DNA of 64,000 nucleotides from Zeugodacus cucurbitae (Eukaryota > Arthropoda > Insecta > Diptera > Tephritidae): positions 55,957,001 through 56,021,000 of the forward strand of contig NC_071669.1 of assembly GCF_028554725.1 (NCBI RefSeq), written 5' to 3'. Of the stretch, positions 1 to 11,570 are shown piece after piece (the stretch's first letter is position 1; every line of letters begins with the position of its first letter). The position numbers and the translations under genes were made by a program. The notes under the pieces were generated by a model that was not told the DNA's origin, ran no database searches, and saw only the letters and a list, made by a program, of their open reading frames with translations.

Positions 1-1380
1 TGTTCGATTCACCGCGGTCCAAGTAATAGCAAGTCACAGACAACTATGGAAGAAGATATACAAATTTACAATATTTAGCAACAAACCTTTTTTATATCGC
101 AAGCAATAACCGTTAACTTAGAACACTGCTTCTCTTCAACGTTAATCTATTGATAAGTACTCAACAACTTTTTTGGGGGGACGCTGGTGAACTGTGCATG
201 AGTAAACAGCGTAATCAATGAAACTACACGTTTCATATCATACATGCATACAAACAGACATATGAGCATATGTAAAAATATATCTGTATGTATGTATGTC
301 TGTCTCGCACCGAATCGAATTGAACGGGCTGAGCTGCACGAGGCGAACTTCACTTATCTACAGCGCAGATATGACATTTATTTATTTAAAAAAAAAAAAA
401 TATGAAAAAACGCGCCGTGGCCGAACATTTCGCTGATAGCGACAACGGCAACAAAGCAACAACAAAAACAAAAGCAAATGCAATAAATATAGCGAATTAC
501 AAAAACAAAGCACACAGCAAATGGAAAGCAATTGAAAAGCCAGTGGGGAAAGATGTTTATTGTTGTTGCTGCTGCAGCAGAGAGCTTTTCCAGCCGGCTT
601 AAGCGTTGAACAATAAAACAACAACACCAACAATGACTAACTCGGTAAACAACAATATGGGCATTTCATTTCAACTCTTTTTTGTTGCTTTTTTTGGGGT
701 TTTTTGCTTTTGCTGCCATCAACTTGATTCTACGCGGAGTCTCGCGCCAACTCACACACAGACATATGTATATATATATGTATGATATGTGTAGATATGC
801 GTAAATAAATGAAAGCGCACAAGTGTACAACAACAACCGGCAGCAAACAACAAAAAAAAAGTATCTATGTATGTAGGCGCATGAGTGTGCGTGTGTGTCT
901 GTATAAACGCGAAACGCCACATTTCGAGTTCGATGATCTGTTTACGATTTTATTCGCTTTTCGTTATTATTTTCCTCTTTTCGGAATTCTTTTTTTCTGT
1001 TTTTTTGATTTTTTTTGTAATTCACTCTCAACAATTTCTTTCCCTTTTCCATTGTCGTTGTTGTGCTTATCGTGCAGGTTTCTGTGTTTACTTGTAGGCT
1101 GTTGCCTCTGCCATACTCGCGCTTCTTGCGCTTTTAATATTGCTGACTTCTTTTTGTTGTTATTTTTGTAATTTTATATTTTTTGTTTTTGTTGTATACA
1201 AACTGCTGGAGGAGCTGGCGAGTTGCTGATCCAGCGCAGCAGCCGCGCCAGGCAAGCAAACAAACAAATCAACTGACAGGCGAGGCAGGGAGGCAGGGAG
1301 GCAGAGAAGGAGGCTGGGCAGCAGGCAGGCAGCCAGTCAACAAGCCTACCATAGCCACGGGCGAAGAAGCAATCAAATAG
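1..1380. other. Gene-free simple-sequence-rich DNA
   Basis: No supported gene. The stretch holds CAA/TTG trinucleotide runs, poly-A near 388-400, T-rich tracts near 985-1015 and 1145-1190, and TATG/CATA strings near 276-300 and 762-790. Around 1278-1335 there is a short purine-rich tandem of GGGAGGCA-like units. Open frames here are made of these simple repeats and show no domain. Confidence 0.7.
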
Positions 1381-1545
1381 GCATGCTGGCGGCCAGACGC
1401 CAAGCCAGCAGAGCGATGCGGCAACACTAGCGGCGCGCTGGAGTTTCCGGCGCAGGGCGAGGCGGGGCGGTGTGCAGTGTGGAGAATACGCGCGCGTCGC
1501 GTCAGCATATCAGCAACGCGGCACTAGGCGAAACGCCCGCAGCGT
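1381..1545. other. GC-rich island
   Basis: About 165 bp with much higher G+C than the surroundings and many CG dinucleotides (for example GCGGCGCGC, CGCGCGCGTCGCGTC near 1489-1503). Flanks are AT-rich on both sides. Such an island in a fly genome could be a promoter, 5' untranslated exon or conserved regulatory element. I see no TATA box or open frame that decides between these, so function is inference. Confidence 0.3.
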
Positions 1546-2617
1546 CGATTTTTTGTTGTTACAACAAATATGTGCATGTCTGTATGTATGTGTCTACAGT
1601 TGGAGCCTAGCGCGTCTCCGCGCGTCTTTTGCCGTTTGCAACAGCTCATTTATGTAGCAAAAAACAACAACACACATACATACATACATACAACAAAATA
1701 ACAACAACAATCATATGCAGTCTTGATTGCGCGCTGTGCCTCATTGCTTGCATTTTTTTATGTCGTTCTGCAGTTGCCTTTCACAGCGCTTGTGGTTGTT
1801 GTATTACATACATTTTTTGTTGTTGCTGATGTTATGCTTTTAAATGTTGTTCTTCGCCAGCATTTCGTGCCGCGTATCTACAGTAGCCGCAGCACCAGCA
1901 GTACCAGCAAACAGCAACCAAAGCACTTAGTGCCAGTAATAATAACAACAGCAGCAGCAACAACAACAACAACAACACGCAGCAACTTACTTTCTCATTT
2001 CGGTTATTTGCGTTGTTTTTGTTGTTATTGTTGTTGTTTGATTTTTTTTACGTTTTTTCTGATGATTTTACTCTTATTTGTACAGCATGCGATATGGTTT
2101 TTCTGCTTCTTGGCCTTTGTTTTTGCTACTATTTGCTTGTTCATGCATATTTTGTTGTTGTTGTACTTGTTTTTGTGTTTTTTTTTTAGTTTTTTGGTTA
2201 ACAGTAGCGCTGAGAAAAGCAAACAGTAAACAGTAATTTACACTTTGTACGCCACAGTACATTTTAATGATAATGCAAGGCGGCGCATATGTGGGGCGAG
2301 CGTTGAGCTTTTGGGGGGTGCGGTACAAGTGTGTGTGAGGCGCTGGTGGAGGTGAGAGCATAAAGAGATTACGTATACTTTCAGATATTTATAACGAAAT
2401 TTCGGTACTCAAGCGCTGTTAATATAACTTTTTTATGAAGAATTTGGTTCAAATGCCGGTTGAGGTAAAATAAAACCATGACTTGGAAATATAATAGAAA
2501 AGAGGATCCGGCAGTGTCAAAGGGAATATTTTTAAGTTCAAAAGAATTTTCAAAATTCGCTACAGGCGTTCAAAAACACTCCCTGATGTGTAGACCCCTT
2601 ACTATTAAGTATAATAA
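1546..2617. other. Gene-free, TTG/CAA-repeat-rich DNA
   Basis: The stretch is dominated by TTGTTG and CAACAA runs (1555-1570, 1660-1705, 1945-1980, 2010-2040). A 168-codon open frame at 1723-2229 is a run of Phe/Leu/Val/Ser codons generated by T-rich repeats, so it is not called as a gene. The tail 2360-2617 is ordinary AT-rich sequence with no recognisable feature. Confidence 0.65.
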
Positions 2618-3430
2618 CAAAGAGCTCATCTGAAATTATCGAAGAAGCTGGCCGAATATTAAGAAAATGAATTAAGAGTCAATTACTACCTTCGAAAACT
2701 TTTTTTTTTTTTTCATTCTAAAGTGATTTTAGGCGTTTAAAATCACCTTCGAGACAATATGTGAAAGCTCAAAGTGAAAGCTCTATGTGAAAGCTCCATG
2801 TGTAAGCTCTATGTGAAAGCTCTATGGTAAGCTCTCAAGGTAAGCTTTATGTTTTGGAAAACTCATATATTTCATTCTAAAGTGACTTTAGGCGTTTGAA
2901 ATCACCCAAGTAACTATATGTGAAAGCTCGACGTGAAAGCTTCGAGTACTCATGTTTCACTAAGATCTACCAGATAGTTTAAGCTTCTATAACAACTGTA
3001 AAGCTCATGATACAGAAATTTTTCCGAATAAAAGTATATTCGTAAAAGTAAAAAGCTCATTTCAAATTATCGAAGAAGCTTGACCGTATATTAAGAAAAG
3101 AAGTTAGCAGTAAATTATTATTTTCGAAAATTCAATTATTTCAACCTTAAAGATATTTTGGATTTTTAAAATCACGCTCGTGACTATATGCGAAAGCTCA
3201 CCGTGAAAGCTTTGAGTACCCTCGTTACACTGGAATCTACGAGATAGCTTAACCTTAAGGTGACTTTAGATGTTTAAAATCACGCTCGTGATAGGTGAAA
3301 GCTCGACGTGAAAGCTCTATGTGAAAGCTTCGAGTATCCACGATTCACTGCGATCTACGAGATAGCTTATGCTTCTGCAACAACTGTAAAGCTCATGACT
3401 CAGAAATTTTTCGGAATATGAGTATTTTAA
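2618..3430. repeat. AAAGCTC satellite-like block with higher-order repeats
   Basis: At 2760-2850 a 13-bp unit close to TATGTGAAAGCTC is repeated six or seven times with small changes. The same unit recurs at 2920-2945, 3185-3212 and 3293-3332. Larger units repeat too. AGCTCAT...AAATTATCGAAGAAGCT at 2623 returns at 3054, 431 bp later. CTAAAGTGA(T/C)TTTAGGCGTTT at 2718 returns at 2877 and, diverged, near 3254. CTGTAAAGCTCATGA(T/C) near 2996 returns near 3384. The block is therefore a nested duplication, not a simple microsatellite. No open frame. Confidence 0.8.
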
Positions 3431-4189
3431 GGTATTCCTAGATATTTCTAATTAAAATCAGCATCAAATATAGGTAATTCTAAAAATATCCTACCTTTCT
3501 CATATTCCAAATTTTTCAAAAGTACCCTCCTTATTATATTCATTTTTAAACTTTGACCTAATTGTCGTGTATGTAAGTACATACATATATTTTCGTATGT
3601 AAATTGATCACCCATGACGCTGATTACAGTTATGCGATCATAAAATTAATTTAATTGTAATTACTTGTTTACAAACTGTAATGGGTACCATTACTTTGGT
3701 ACCTCGTAGTTTAAAAAGGCATTTAGCTGAAATGAGAAATTTGGGCAATAAATTTTGTACCGAAATACTGCGACCATTTAATGTAAGCCAGATTAAATTT
3801 CTGGTATTTAGTACTTGCAAACTGGTAACTGGTACACAACGAATGATGAGGTAATGATTAAAATAGAAAAAAAAAATAACAAAATTTAGTGAAAGAGCTG
3901 CACATTAGATGGTTTATATACATATATATTTATATTCTCTTGGTATGTATTTTATATATGAAAGTATATATCTAGATATGTACATATATTGTATTTATAG
4001 CTAGCATTTGTTCATGCTTAATCAAGCACAACTGGTGCTTTGAAAGCTTAGAAAGAATGTCATGTATTATGTATGTAGATATACAAATATATATATATGT
4101 ATATATATAGGTATACATATGTATGTATGTAAGTATGTGTGTAAAGAAACGATTTGCCTGAATTCCAAACAATTGTCGTCACTAAAATT
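3431..4189. other. Gene-free AT-rich DNA
   Basis: No gene or repeat family recognised. TATA/TACATA strings occur at 3580-3600, 3915-3985 and 4065-4140. Confidence 0.6.
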
Positions 4190-4720
4190 CAAATCAGTAG
4201 CTAAATTATTGTATAGTGTATTACAATAAAAAGTTAAATAATTATAAAAAATATTAAAAAAATTTATCACATATTTGAAAATTAATGTAAACATATTACA
4301 AATAACTGTAAAAAAATTAAATATTAAAAAAAAATATGTAAACAATATATAATAAAAAAAATTAAAGGAATAGTAAGAAAAAATATAAAAAAAATAATAA
4401 AAAATTAAAAATTAAAAAATAATAATTTTTTTGATTTAAAATATAATATGTTTTTTTAATAATATTTTCTTTTGTTTTTTAAATAAACTAATTTATTTTT
4501 TAAATAATTTCCATAAAATCAAATCAAGCATAAAATTAAAAATTAATATAAAAAATCACAATATATAAAAAAATAAATATGATAAAAATATATAATAAAA
4601 AAAAAATTAGAAAATATTTAGCTTTTTATAATTTTAAAAATAATAAATTTTTTTTTAATAATAATGTTTTTTTTCAAAATAAAATAATTTATTTTTAAAT
4701 AATTTCCACAAAATCAAGCA
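4190..4720. repeat. Extremely AT-rich low-complexity tract
   Basis: Almost every base is A or T, as AAATTAAAAA/TAATAATTTTT-like words. Two similar sub-blocks can be seen: TAATAATTTTTT...AAATAATTTCCATAAAATCAA near 4420-4520, and a second version near 4640-4716 ending AATTTCCACAAAATCAAGCATTC. This suggests an old duplication of about 200 bp. Confidence 0.65.
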
Positions 4721-6099
4721 TTCCGTCTGCTGTATCACTGTCACTCGGATATATGTATATATAACAAATTATTTTCCCAACTAAAATCATCTACTCACCT
4801 GCTATCGATATGTTTGCAATAAAATCATTACTTTTTTGCTTTGTATCCAACAGTTGAGTTGTTGTTGTTGTCAGCTTTCACACTCGCTAATGCTCGTATC
4901 TGACTCGTAATAAACGTTTATACATGCCAAAGCCATTTTAAACAAACATTTAATGGACTGAACTCTAACATCATACATCATCCGCTTGATTTTATTTAGT
5001 AGCTGAAAGAAATAAAAAATAACGGTTAATTAAATTAATTTAATTAATATTTAATTTTTTTTTTACAAATTAGTATTAGCGGCAAGCCGCACAGGCAGGG
5101 GGTCTCAAGTTGTTTGAAAGTGAGCAAGATGTGGAAAATATAAAAAAAACAACAACAATATTAAAATAATTTATATTTTTCTTATAACCCAGTTTTGTTT
5201 TCGCCACTAAATTTTATGCAATAACTTATTTTGTGAAATATTCAAAGGAGAGTGTCTGTATGTGTGTGTGTATAAGCATGAGCACACCCTCTTCATTAAA
5301 TATGATTTATAAACTTGCGCTTTTATTTTTATTTTCAATTAAATGATGACAAATCTAACAGTGAATTGACTCAGTGGCATATGATTTATGACTGTTGCGT
5401 TTTTATTTTTCAGCACAAAAGTATACATATATACATATCGTCTTTGCAAGCGCTTGGCATCAAATGTAGTAAACATATATCCATATATACTATGTATATA
5501 TATGTACTTCTGCTTATATTATTAATAAAATCCACCTCCTGCGGTTAATTAACCAGTAATATAAATTTCGTACTCATTACTGCGCTTGCCCCTAAAAATA
5601 ATATTGCATTTATTTGTTTAGCAGCTCATTTTTATTTGCAAATTAAAGAAAATATAAAAATATAATTACTTTTAAATTTGTTGGCACTGTTTGCTTGAAA
5701 TTTATTTTTATGTCACTGCTTATTTAATATTCATAAATTATATTTAATTTAGTTGTGACGCTTATACACAGAGTTCTGTTCTGATGCAGCAGTACTAGCT
5801 TATATATTGACATTTAAGTATATATTATATACATATATGTATGTAAATATGTACAACAGAGAAGTGGAAACAGTGAGCTGCAAACAGTTTATGCGCTTAG
5901 CAGCAGTTGAAAAGTATCGAGTATAAAGCAAACAAACTTGCTAAGTACGAAGCTGAGTGGTAGTGGCCCAGTAGGAATTTTTTAAACAAAATAATTTATT
6001 ATTATTATTTATTTTTTATTGTAAAATAATTAAAAGCAAGCCAAAATAAATTTTTTTCACTTTTGTCCTAACAGAATAGCAATTAAATTGAAATATAAA
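4721..6099. other. Gene-free AT-rich DNA
   Basis: No gene seen. Contains a TTAATTAAATTAATTTAATTAA stretch at 5023-5050 and CATATATAC-type strings at 5420-5510 and 5815-5850. Confidence 0.6.
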
Positions 6100-7490
6100 T
6101 CAAGTACTAAATTTTAGTACATAGTAAATTAGTACTAAATTCGATCCAATATACATATATTACTTGAATTATTTATTATTCTAAAAATTAGCAAGTAATT
6201 GCTAAGATATCTTAGTACTAAATTTGATTTAGTACTTGTTTAGTACTAAAATTTCCTTCCAAATCAATTGGTAGCACTCTAATAATAACTGCACTGAATA
6301 ACTGTTATTGAAATATTATATCAGTTTATCGTTCGGCCAGAAACTGTTCAGAAATATTTAGTACAATATTTTGAACGCAGTAAATTCGTACTAAAGTTTA
6401 TTTAGCTTTTATAGTGTTTAATATTAAATTGCAATATATGGAAACGAGTTATACAATAAATAATATTTAAAATTTTTAGTACTCCACACATTAGTACTGA
6501 AATAAAAATAATTTTCTTTGCTGGTATTGAGAAAAAATATTTAGTACTACATTTTTTGCAGCCTCTTTTAATTAGAACTAAAATCTAATAAAGAAATTAA
6601 ATCAAAATTAAGAAACTAGGCTCAAGAGTCTTTTTATCCAAGCGTCTAATATTTTTTAGCAAATTTCTTAATTAATTTTTTCGGAATATTTAGTACTAAA
6701 ATTGAAAATTTTGATACAAAATTCTCTCATAGTTTTTTAGACTTTAGAACTTCTACTAGTTTGCTTGATTTTTGTTGACAAAAAAATTGTCAGCTAGTCT
6801 TTCAGTACTAAAATTTAGTACTAACTATAATAGTGCATGACTGGTACTAGAGCGGATTTTTGAAGTATAAATTAATACATTTGCTTTTATATAGCAACGA
6901 AAGAACTTTTAAGTACTAAAATGTGAAGTATTTAGTACTAAATTTCTCAAATAATTGTTTTTGGTACCAACTAGAACACAATTATAATTTAAATGCTTTC
7001 AGTCGACATACACTACATTTAAAGAATCAATTTAGAAGTTGTATTAATACTTCAAAATATATTTTGTACGAATCTTAGTACTAAATTTGAGTTTTAGTAC
7101 TTATATACCCACATATTTTCAGCTAATCTTTCAGTACTAAAATTTAGTACTAACGATAATCGCACTTTTGATGTAAAAGTCAATTTCTTTTCTTTTATAG
7201 AGGATTCCAAGAAGTCTTTAGTACTAAACATCTCAAATATTTTTTTTTTTGGTACCAACTTGGACACAATTATAATTTAAATGCTTTCAATCTCCATATA
7301 CTACATTTTAATAATTTGGTTAGTACTTGAATTAGTTATTTCAAATATTTAGTACGAAAAATGTACTAAATTTGGCGTTTAGTACTGAAATAATACTTTA
7401 TTTTTAGATTTTTAAGATAAGAAAAGAACATATTTAGTACTAAATTGATGCCCTACACACTTACTTAGCTTCGAAGTAGTACTAAAAATA
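6100..7490. repeat. Cluster of AGTACT palindromes (TTTAGTACTAAA)
   Basis: By hand count about 22 copies of the 6-bp palindrome AGTACT lie between 6103 and 7483, most in the longer palindrome TTTAGTACTAAA or one-base variants. Examples are at 6131, 6214, 6242, 6543, 6692, 6804, 6817, 6912, 6934, 7078, 7146, 7220, 7322, 7381, 7436 and 7478. Spacing is irregular, so this is not a simple tandem repeat. Part of it (6791-7020 and 7120-7310) is a duplicated segment; see the separate entry. No coding potential. Confidence 0.8.
6791..7320 (+). repeat. Diverged tandem duplication inside the AGTACT cluster
   Basis: CAGCTAGTCTTTCAGTACTA at 6791 matches CAGCTAATCTTTCAGTACTA at 7120, and GGTACCAACTAGAACACAAT at 6963 matches GGTACCAACTTGGACACAAT at 7251. 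Both second landmarks are followed by the same TATAATTTAAATGCTTTCA run. The offsets (329 and 288 bp) differ, so the two copies carry an indel of about 40 bp. Confidence 0.8.
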
Positions 7491-10400
7491 AAATAAAAAT
7501 TCCCTACCGACCCTCTCGCCGTAATGCAACATTCATCAACTCAGTGACAGCCAACAAATAAGGAAGATTGTTGTAAAAAATTGCTTCGAGACAAATTCAT
7601 AGTTTTTGCCCATTGGAAAATGATGGCGCAAAGGAAACAGGAAGCATATGATGACTCTTAATTCTTATTTACGTAGCGCTTTCTAATGGCCAGTTGGTGT
7701 TGTTGGTTTACTGCACACGACTGCTGTATGTAGTAGCGATTACAGAATGCATTGCAAGGTTTTGTACGCTAAAGTTTGCTGGTTGTAGGTTTTGTTGCTG
7801 TCTTTTTTTTTTGTTTTTGCTACGATAAGCATAAGCAATCGGTGGGAAGTACATAATAAGCGTAATAAAACAAAGAAATGGCAAAAAGAAACCAAGTGCT
7901 GGCGAGATATGGACAAACACACAGCAAGCAGGCGATAAATGGAAGTGAGATTTTTATATACATATGTATGTATGTGTATCTATTTACATACATATGTATA
8001 TGACTGTAGTTATAAATATATGTTCATTTGGGAGGAAGCCATGCTCACAAAAAAGATAGCATTAGTTGAGATAATCACAAAAAGAGTATCTGTATTGCAT
8101 ATATTTGAGTATATAGCTGTGTACATATGTATTTCAGTATATAAAAATATATAAGTATATATGTATATTAAGCATAATCTGGCAACTACCAACAACTCTT
8201 GAAACCAAATGAGCATTCAAGTCGATTTAGTGACTTGTATGAATGATTAGTTGACGTTTGTAGCAAAAACCCTTGATATACCCCCTTCATATACCTTCTC
8301 AAACCGCGCTGTGTACTTATTAATATCCCTCACATATGTATGTGTACATATGTATATAAGTATCATTGCACTAGCAACAAGTAAAAGCTAAAAATTCTAC
8401 TATTATTCTGCCATTATAAATGGCAACAACAAAAAAACAAATCAACAGTCCAACAACAACAACCTGTTTCATACAACACACAGTTCAAGCGGCTTGATGG
8501 TTATAATACGAGTGTTGCTGTCGATTGGCTGTTCGTGTTCTAGGTTTGTGACTTAATAAATACGTACATATAAATACATATATGTGTATGATATGTAAAT
8601 ATATATATACAAATGTCTATATGCCCATAAGTATATAAAAATCTTGGCATGAATAACCATTTAGAAGTTTTACTGCCACGACTCTTGTGCTTATAACTCT
8701 TTGGCTTTGACTTTTGCTGTTGTTCTTGTTGTTTTTGCTATTGCCATATATATATTTTATAATAATGTATTCGCATTTGTTATTGTTGTACTACTTTGAA
8801 GGTCAGCACAATTTTCGCACCAAAAAAACTTTTTCTTCTTCTTCATTCTTGTTGTCGTTCGGCGCTTGACTTTAGCGTGCTGTTTGTGTTTTTCGAAAGT
8901 TCATTTCGACGACTATAAAATGAAGTAACGGTATTATACGATATGTGTATTGAAATGGCAGTGGGACAAGTGGAATGAATGGAGTTTCTTTTATTAATTT
9001 TTATTTCAGATTTCTTGTAGGTTATTATTGTTGTTGTTGTGATACTAAAATACACAACTCTTCTATTATTATTTGAAGATTCTTAATTCTAAGAAGAAGG
9101 CTACTGATTGTTTTGGGAAGAGAGAATTCTGAGTTCTACTTAGATGATCCAGCTATGTATTATGTGAGAGGATGACTTATTGATATTTTCGGGGTTAATC
9201 TCAACCCATAGATCTTGTTAACGATGAATATTAGGAACTCAATTTGAAAATATGAGCTTTAATGGTTGAAAAGTTGTGTTTTGAATGGCAGCTACCCCTG
9301 AATTTTCGAGAAGATACACTTCTGAGATTAAAATTGAGGTTAGGTCCGACCTAAAACTCAGTAAAGTAAATTAAAAGAAGAGTTTTAATGTTCATCGGAA
9401 TCTTGGAAACCCCAAATATATCAAATTCAACACTTCTTGATTGCTTGAAAGAGACTATAATAAAGAAATGATCGAATGAGAAGCCTCGTCGATCCTTTCA
9501 TAGGTTCTACCTAATGTATCCCTTATTTCTGATTTCTTTATCGAAACTAATATATTTTTAGAGCTTTTCTCAGTCATTTGTTAGTAGAAACTGTCTTTAG
9601 AGCATAATTTTCTACATAAAATTGTTTCCGAAAGTCTGTTCCTGACTTGTTCTACAGAAAATTGGAAAGTCTGTTCCTGACATGTTTCCAAAGACACAAA
9701 GAAAGACAATTCACATGTGATCATTTCTCCTGAGGGGTCTGTACAGTTATTATAGGTAGTCTCTATTTAATATTAGATATAAGAAGTCTTTAATAAGAGA
9801 ACCTATACGATCTAATGTTATCTGGGATCTTTCCCATCTTCAAATAACTAGTTGGAAAACATGCTCAGATGGTTCTGAGTATTTGAACAATTTTCTTCGT
9901 ATAGTAAGGGAAAGTTAGGGTCCCAGACTTTCTAAACAAATTTTAATCCAAAAAAAATATTTAGAAGATTTTTTATACTTCAAAAAAGCATAAAAACAAC
10001 AACAATTTCAAGCCCATGACATGAAAGGCACTCATAAATACATAACACACACACACCCACAAAGGCATACCTAGACACCGCTCGCCCGCTCATCAGCCCA
10101 GCATAAATTTTATGGATGCGTAATTTTTTTACACGTTTTATTGGCATTTCACTACTTTTAACTGTGCGTTGTTGCTACACCGCGTTTTATTGCTGTGTCG
10201 CAAATTTGCGCGCCATTTCGCTGCCATTTATGTTAATGTGCCATCTCATTGTGGATAAAAGGCAGAAATTGCTAAATGACAGGCGACCGCCACCGCATTC
10301 CATGTGCCGTAGATACATATGTACATATATGTAAATATGTATGCTATATGGGCTGTTCATTAATATGTAGTATGTAGGCACAAGAGTTCGTAGACACAAA

Positions 10401-10767
10401 AACAAAAGTGCGAACATGAATAATAACAACAGCAAAAAGCAAGAATTTATAAAATTCATATAACAGGCGAAGCTTGAACACATAAGTGGTAATGAATATT
10501 TGTTAGTGGGTGTAGGTTTGTCTATAAATGTGTGTAATTTTTTTTTTTAATATTACTGTGCGAAGTTGTCTATGAATTTGATTTTTTCAGAAGATTGTTC
10601 ACTTCTTAAGAATATTTTGGACAAAGAGCAATTTCTCATGTGCAAAAATTGGCAACAAATACCCGTTATTTTTTACTAAGTGGTCTTTTTAACGATTCAA
10701 AACCATTTCTAAACTGCTTACAGTATTAACAGATGTTAGAAAATAAGAAAAACAAATAAAAAATAAT
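7491..10767. other. Gene-free DNA, simple repeats only
   Basis: No supported gene or mobile element. Contains TACATATGTA-type strings (7960-8000, 8120-8170, 8335-8360, 8565-8630, 10310-10345) and CAA/TTG runs near 8425-8465, 8720-8735 and 9025-9040. A short direct repeat, GAAAGTCTGTTCCTGAC, occurs near 9630 and again near 9665. Open frames here lack domains and follow the repeats. Confidence 0.65.
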
Positions 10768-10985
10768 GGACTAGTACTAGTCCCAAATGGACCAGTCTTC
10801 ATAATCTTCAATTAACTGCTAAAGAAGTGTTTAGACGAGAAAATTAATTTTTATATTTCGGACCAGTACCACTCCCAAATGGACCAGTCTTCAAAATCTT
10901 TGATTTACTGCTAAAGAAGTGTGAAGTTAAGAAAAATAATATTTAAGACTCGGTCCAGTACCACATCCAAATGGACCAGTTGCAT
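10768..10985 (+). repeat. 92-bp tandem repeat, about 2.3 copies
   Basis: GGACTAGTACTAGTCCCAAA at 10768, GGACCAGTACCACTCCCAAA at 10860 and GGTCCAGTACCACATCCAAA at 10952 start successive units exactly 92 bp apart. Each is followed by TGGACCAGT, and the first two by a shared CTGCTAAAGAAGTGT segment. The first unit start is a palindrome (GGACTAGTACTAGTCC) that the later copies have partly lost. Confidence 0.85.
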
Positions 10986-11279
10986 GACCAATACTCTCTT
11001 ATTTACTACTGCGTTTGGAATTGTTTTTTATATAACATACAAAACACATATGTATGTATCTATACAAATAATGTACTTATACGTATAATATTATATGTTA
11101 ACTTCTTGTTCGCTCTGTCAGTGTCAGCAACAGGCTGCCAATCACTCACTCAGCCACTCACTTCCACTGTCCATTGCACAATTAAAGTGGTATGTCCATA
11201 CATATGTACGGTATGTTGTTAAATAAAAAAAAAAACGAATTGAAGCGAAATTCCAGCGCATTTAATTAACAAATTTCTG
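10986..11279. other. Gene-free AT-rich DNA
   Basis: No feature beyond TATGTA strings and a poly-A run near 11225-11235. Confidence 0.55.
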
Positions 11280-11570
11280 CAATTCACCGCCACCGCGCCG
11301 CTCCGCCCGTACTGACCCCAGCGCGCTTAGCGCGGCTCATTGCCGCGGACTCGCACTCGGACTGCCTCCCTCGCAATCGTACTCTTCAATTAATCAAAAT
11401 TAGCTGTGTCAATAAAGTTGTTCGCGTACCCCGTTCAACGGGGCCAATTTACTCAGGCACAGACATACATACATATGTACATTCATATATAGATATGTAT
11501 TTATATGGACTGCCCCGCGGGAGCCTTGCGCTGCGCAGTTTTAGAAATAGAGTCAGCGATTGTGAGCTAG
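11280..11570. other. GC-rich, CG-rich island with short hairpins
   Basis: G+C-rich segment in AT-rich surroundings (CCGCCACCGCGCCGCTCCGC, GCGCGCTTAGCGCGGC, GCCGCGGACTCGCACTCGG). It contains a near-perfect hairpin CCCCGTTCAACGGGG at 11429-11443 and the palindromic TGCGCTGCGCA near 11527. It could be a promoter or regulatory element. No open frame or splice structure supports an exon. Confidence 0.3.

Noticed and set aside
1723..2229. 168-codon plus-strand open frame
   Set aside because: Composition follows TTG/T-rich repeats (Leu, Phe, Val, Cys, Ser). No domain or splice context, and overlapping frames on the other strand are equally open.
2440..2470. GGTTCAAATGCC as a tRNA B-box
   Set aside because: No matching A-box, cloverleaf or terminator could be drawn around it.
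6100..7490. AGTACT cluster or CAAGTTGAG array as a CRISPR array
   Set aside because: Repeats are short palindromes with irregular or no spacers, and the genome is eukaryotic.
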